Assembly (NCBI GenBank): GCA_036873135.1
Contig: JAPTYO010000017.1
Span: 13,082,001-13,146,000, forward strand
Origin: Clarkia xantiana subsp. parviflora
Lineage: Eukaryota > Streptophyta > Magnoliopsida > Myrtales > Onagraceae
Length of the DNA stretch: 64,000 nt
Reading direction: 5' to 3'
This document shows positions 63,167-64,000 of the stretch, piece by piece; within the stretch, counting starts at the first letter, position 1, and each line of letters begins with the position of its first letter. A program made the translations under genes and the position numbers. The notes below the pieces were generated by a model that worked only from the letters and a program-made list of their open reading frames with translations, searched no databases and was not told the DNA's origin.

Positions 63167-64000
63167 GGTTAGATATCTGTCCAATTCGGGTTCGTATTTA
63201 CATTTCAAGCCTCGTAAAATATCCCAAAACCCGTAAAAAAACCCTTTCGCGGGCATCCAAGTCTAAAACGATCCGGGATACGCGCAATTACCGGGCCGAA
63301 GGACTTCCGGATTGCTTCGGCAATCCGGACCCGTCCCGGATTGTTAAACAATCCGGGTAGGTCCGGATTACCGTTTTTCTTCGTACGCTCACCCCGATTA
63401 ATTTGCTAAGTGCGAGAAGTCGGTGCATGCATAGTCTGCCTTGATGACGGTATACGTCTTCCTTACATACCGACATCAAGTAGTTAAAAATTGGGCATGA
63501 CCCTTAGGTTCCCTATAAATAGGGGCCTAGGTCTCCCATTCTAGACAACTCCTCCCTCATTTTTGGACTCTGGATGCTCTGACTTCTCTCTAAGGCTTTC
63601 TCTCTCTAGAAGTTCTAACTTGAGCGTTGGAGTGGGCCCAACCAACATTCCCCCCTCCCATGCTGGTTACTTCCCCTCGTGCAGGACCCGAAGGTCAAAA
63701 GTTCGAGGTCGAGGATTGAAAGATTAGCTCGGTGATTGTGTTTTAAGGATCACGGCATTCCCGTCCTTATACACACATCTCGAGCCCGTTCGTGAAAAAG
63801 GAAGCCTGAAGCTGCCCAGGTGGAGTGATTCGAATAAAAAGCCGTGCTGCAAGCCATGACAGGAAGACGACCAAAGAAGGCGGGTGCAAGCAAGCCAAAG
63901 CCAAATACAAGATCCACCACTTCTACCATACCATCCACAAATGTGCACGTGATCCACGGAGGCTTTGGAGCCGGAGGAGAAACGTCGTATGAACGAGAAA
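63167..64000 (+). mobile_element. D-family element H, 5' end, cut by window end
   Basis: An LTR of the D family (63167 to about 63824) is followed by the start of its Gag. The first bases read GGTTAGATATC where D has TGTTAGATATC. The LTR end and primer site are missing: about 28 bp present in D (18112-18139) are absent at 63824/63825. TATAAATA lies at 63514-63521 and a U3 palindrome GGATTGC...GCAATCC at 63309-63326. Confidence 0.85.
63856..64000 (+). CDS. Gag-like protein of H, N-terminal part
   Basis: MTGRRPKKAGASKPKP matches the start of the D protein at 18176. After a short spacer it reads NVHVIHGGFGAGGETSYERE, which corresponds to the INVIHGGMAAGG block of B, and runs off the window. The direct join of Gag start to the pre-protease block, without capsid or zinc knuckle, is also seen in D, so it looks like a family trait. 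The copy may still be silent because its primer site is deleted. Confidence 0.6.
   Translation, partial: MTGRRPKKAGASKPKPNTRSTTSTIPSTNVHVIHGGFGAGGETSYERE

Noticed and set aside
1..64000. tRNA or rRNA genes
   Set aside because: I looked for cloverleaf-like and conserved rRNA stretches and saw none. The primer-binding sites are short tRNA-complementary sequences only.

Overview
The window looks like repeat-dense intergenic chromatin of a flowering plant. I find no intact host gene, rRNA, tRNA or bacterial-type operon. Almost everything is LTR retrotransposon sequence, plus one Helitron-like segment and two possible host-gene fragments. Plant hallmarks are Ty3/gypsy Tat-lineage polyproteins with two RNase H domains, a Reina-type chromovirus, Ty1/copia pieces, a Helitron end, and a fragment of the nonsense-mediated-decay helicase UPF1 whose reading matches plant versions best. 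I cannot name the species.

Layout. 1-6166: Tat element A on the minus strand, entering from the left edge. 6167-6558: short unassigned spacer. 6564-15336: element B (+), complete, with 759-bp LTRs and target-site duplication ACTTG. 15342-17485: unassigned, with GGTCAA-rich blocks. 17486-26608: element D (+), a Gag-only non-autonomous element with target-site duplication GCTAA. 26614-28597: 3' end and LTR of an older element F. 28598-32089: LTR end and long non-coding leader of an Ogre-like element G. 32090-34820: broken Reina chromovirus. 34832-35011: UPF1 fragment. 35268-36147: copia fragment. 36148-36989: inverted G-type LTR sequence. 36995-59120: element C (+), 22.1 kb between matching 728-bp LTRs with target-site duplication AACTG. 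Its 3' minisatellite is split by about 12 kb of other retrotransposon debris (element E, a G-like leader, a copia LTR). 59203-62505: Helitron-like segment. 63167-64000: start of element H, a D relative, running off the right edge.

How the parts fit together. A, B and C encode Gag with a zinc-knuckle-like motif and an arginine/serine-rich tail, an Asp protease, reverse transcriptase, a decayed RNase H, a second archaeal-type RNase H and integrase. All three copies are broken by stops, small deletions or frameshifts. D, E and H have related LTRs and Gag scraps but no reverse transcriptase, so they would depend on an autonomous partner.

Two signals go beyond ordinary annotation. B and C both carry, between pol and the 3' LTR, an antisense gene with its own TATA box, a first ATG in frame, a GT-AG intron and a conserved protein of about 112-115 residues. 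And all LTR families here (A/B, C, D/H, E, F) share a downstream-of-TATA module, TCGGAGAGGG, then a hairpin, then TGCAGG, in which the hairpin stem shows compensatory base changes.
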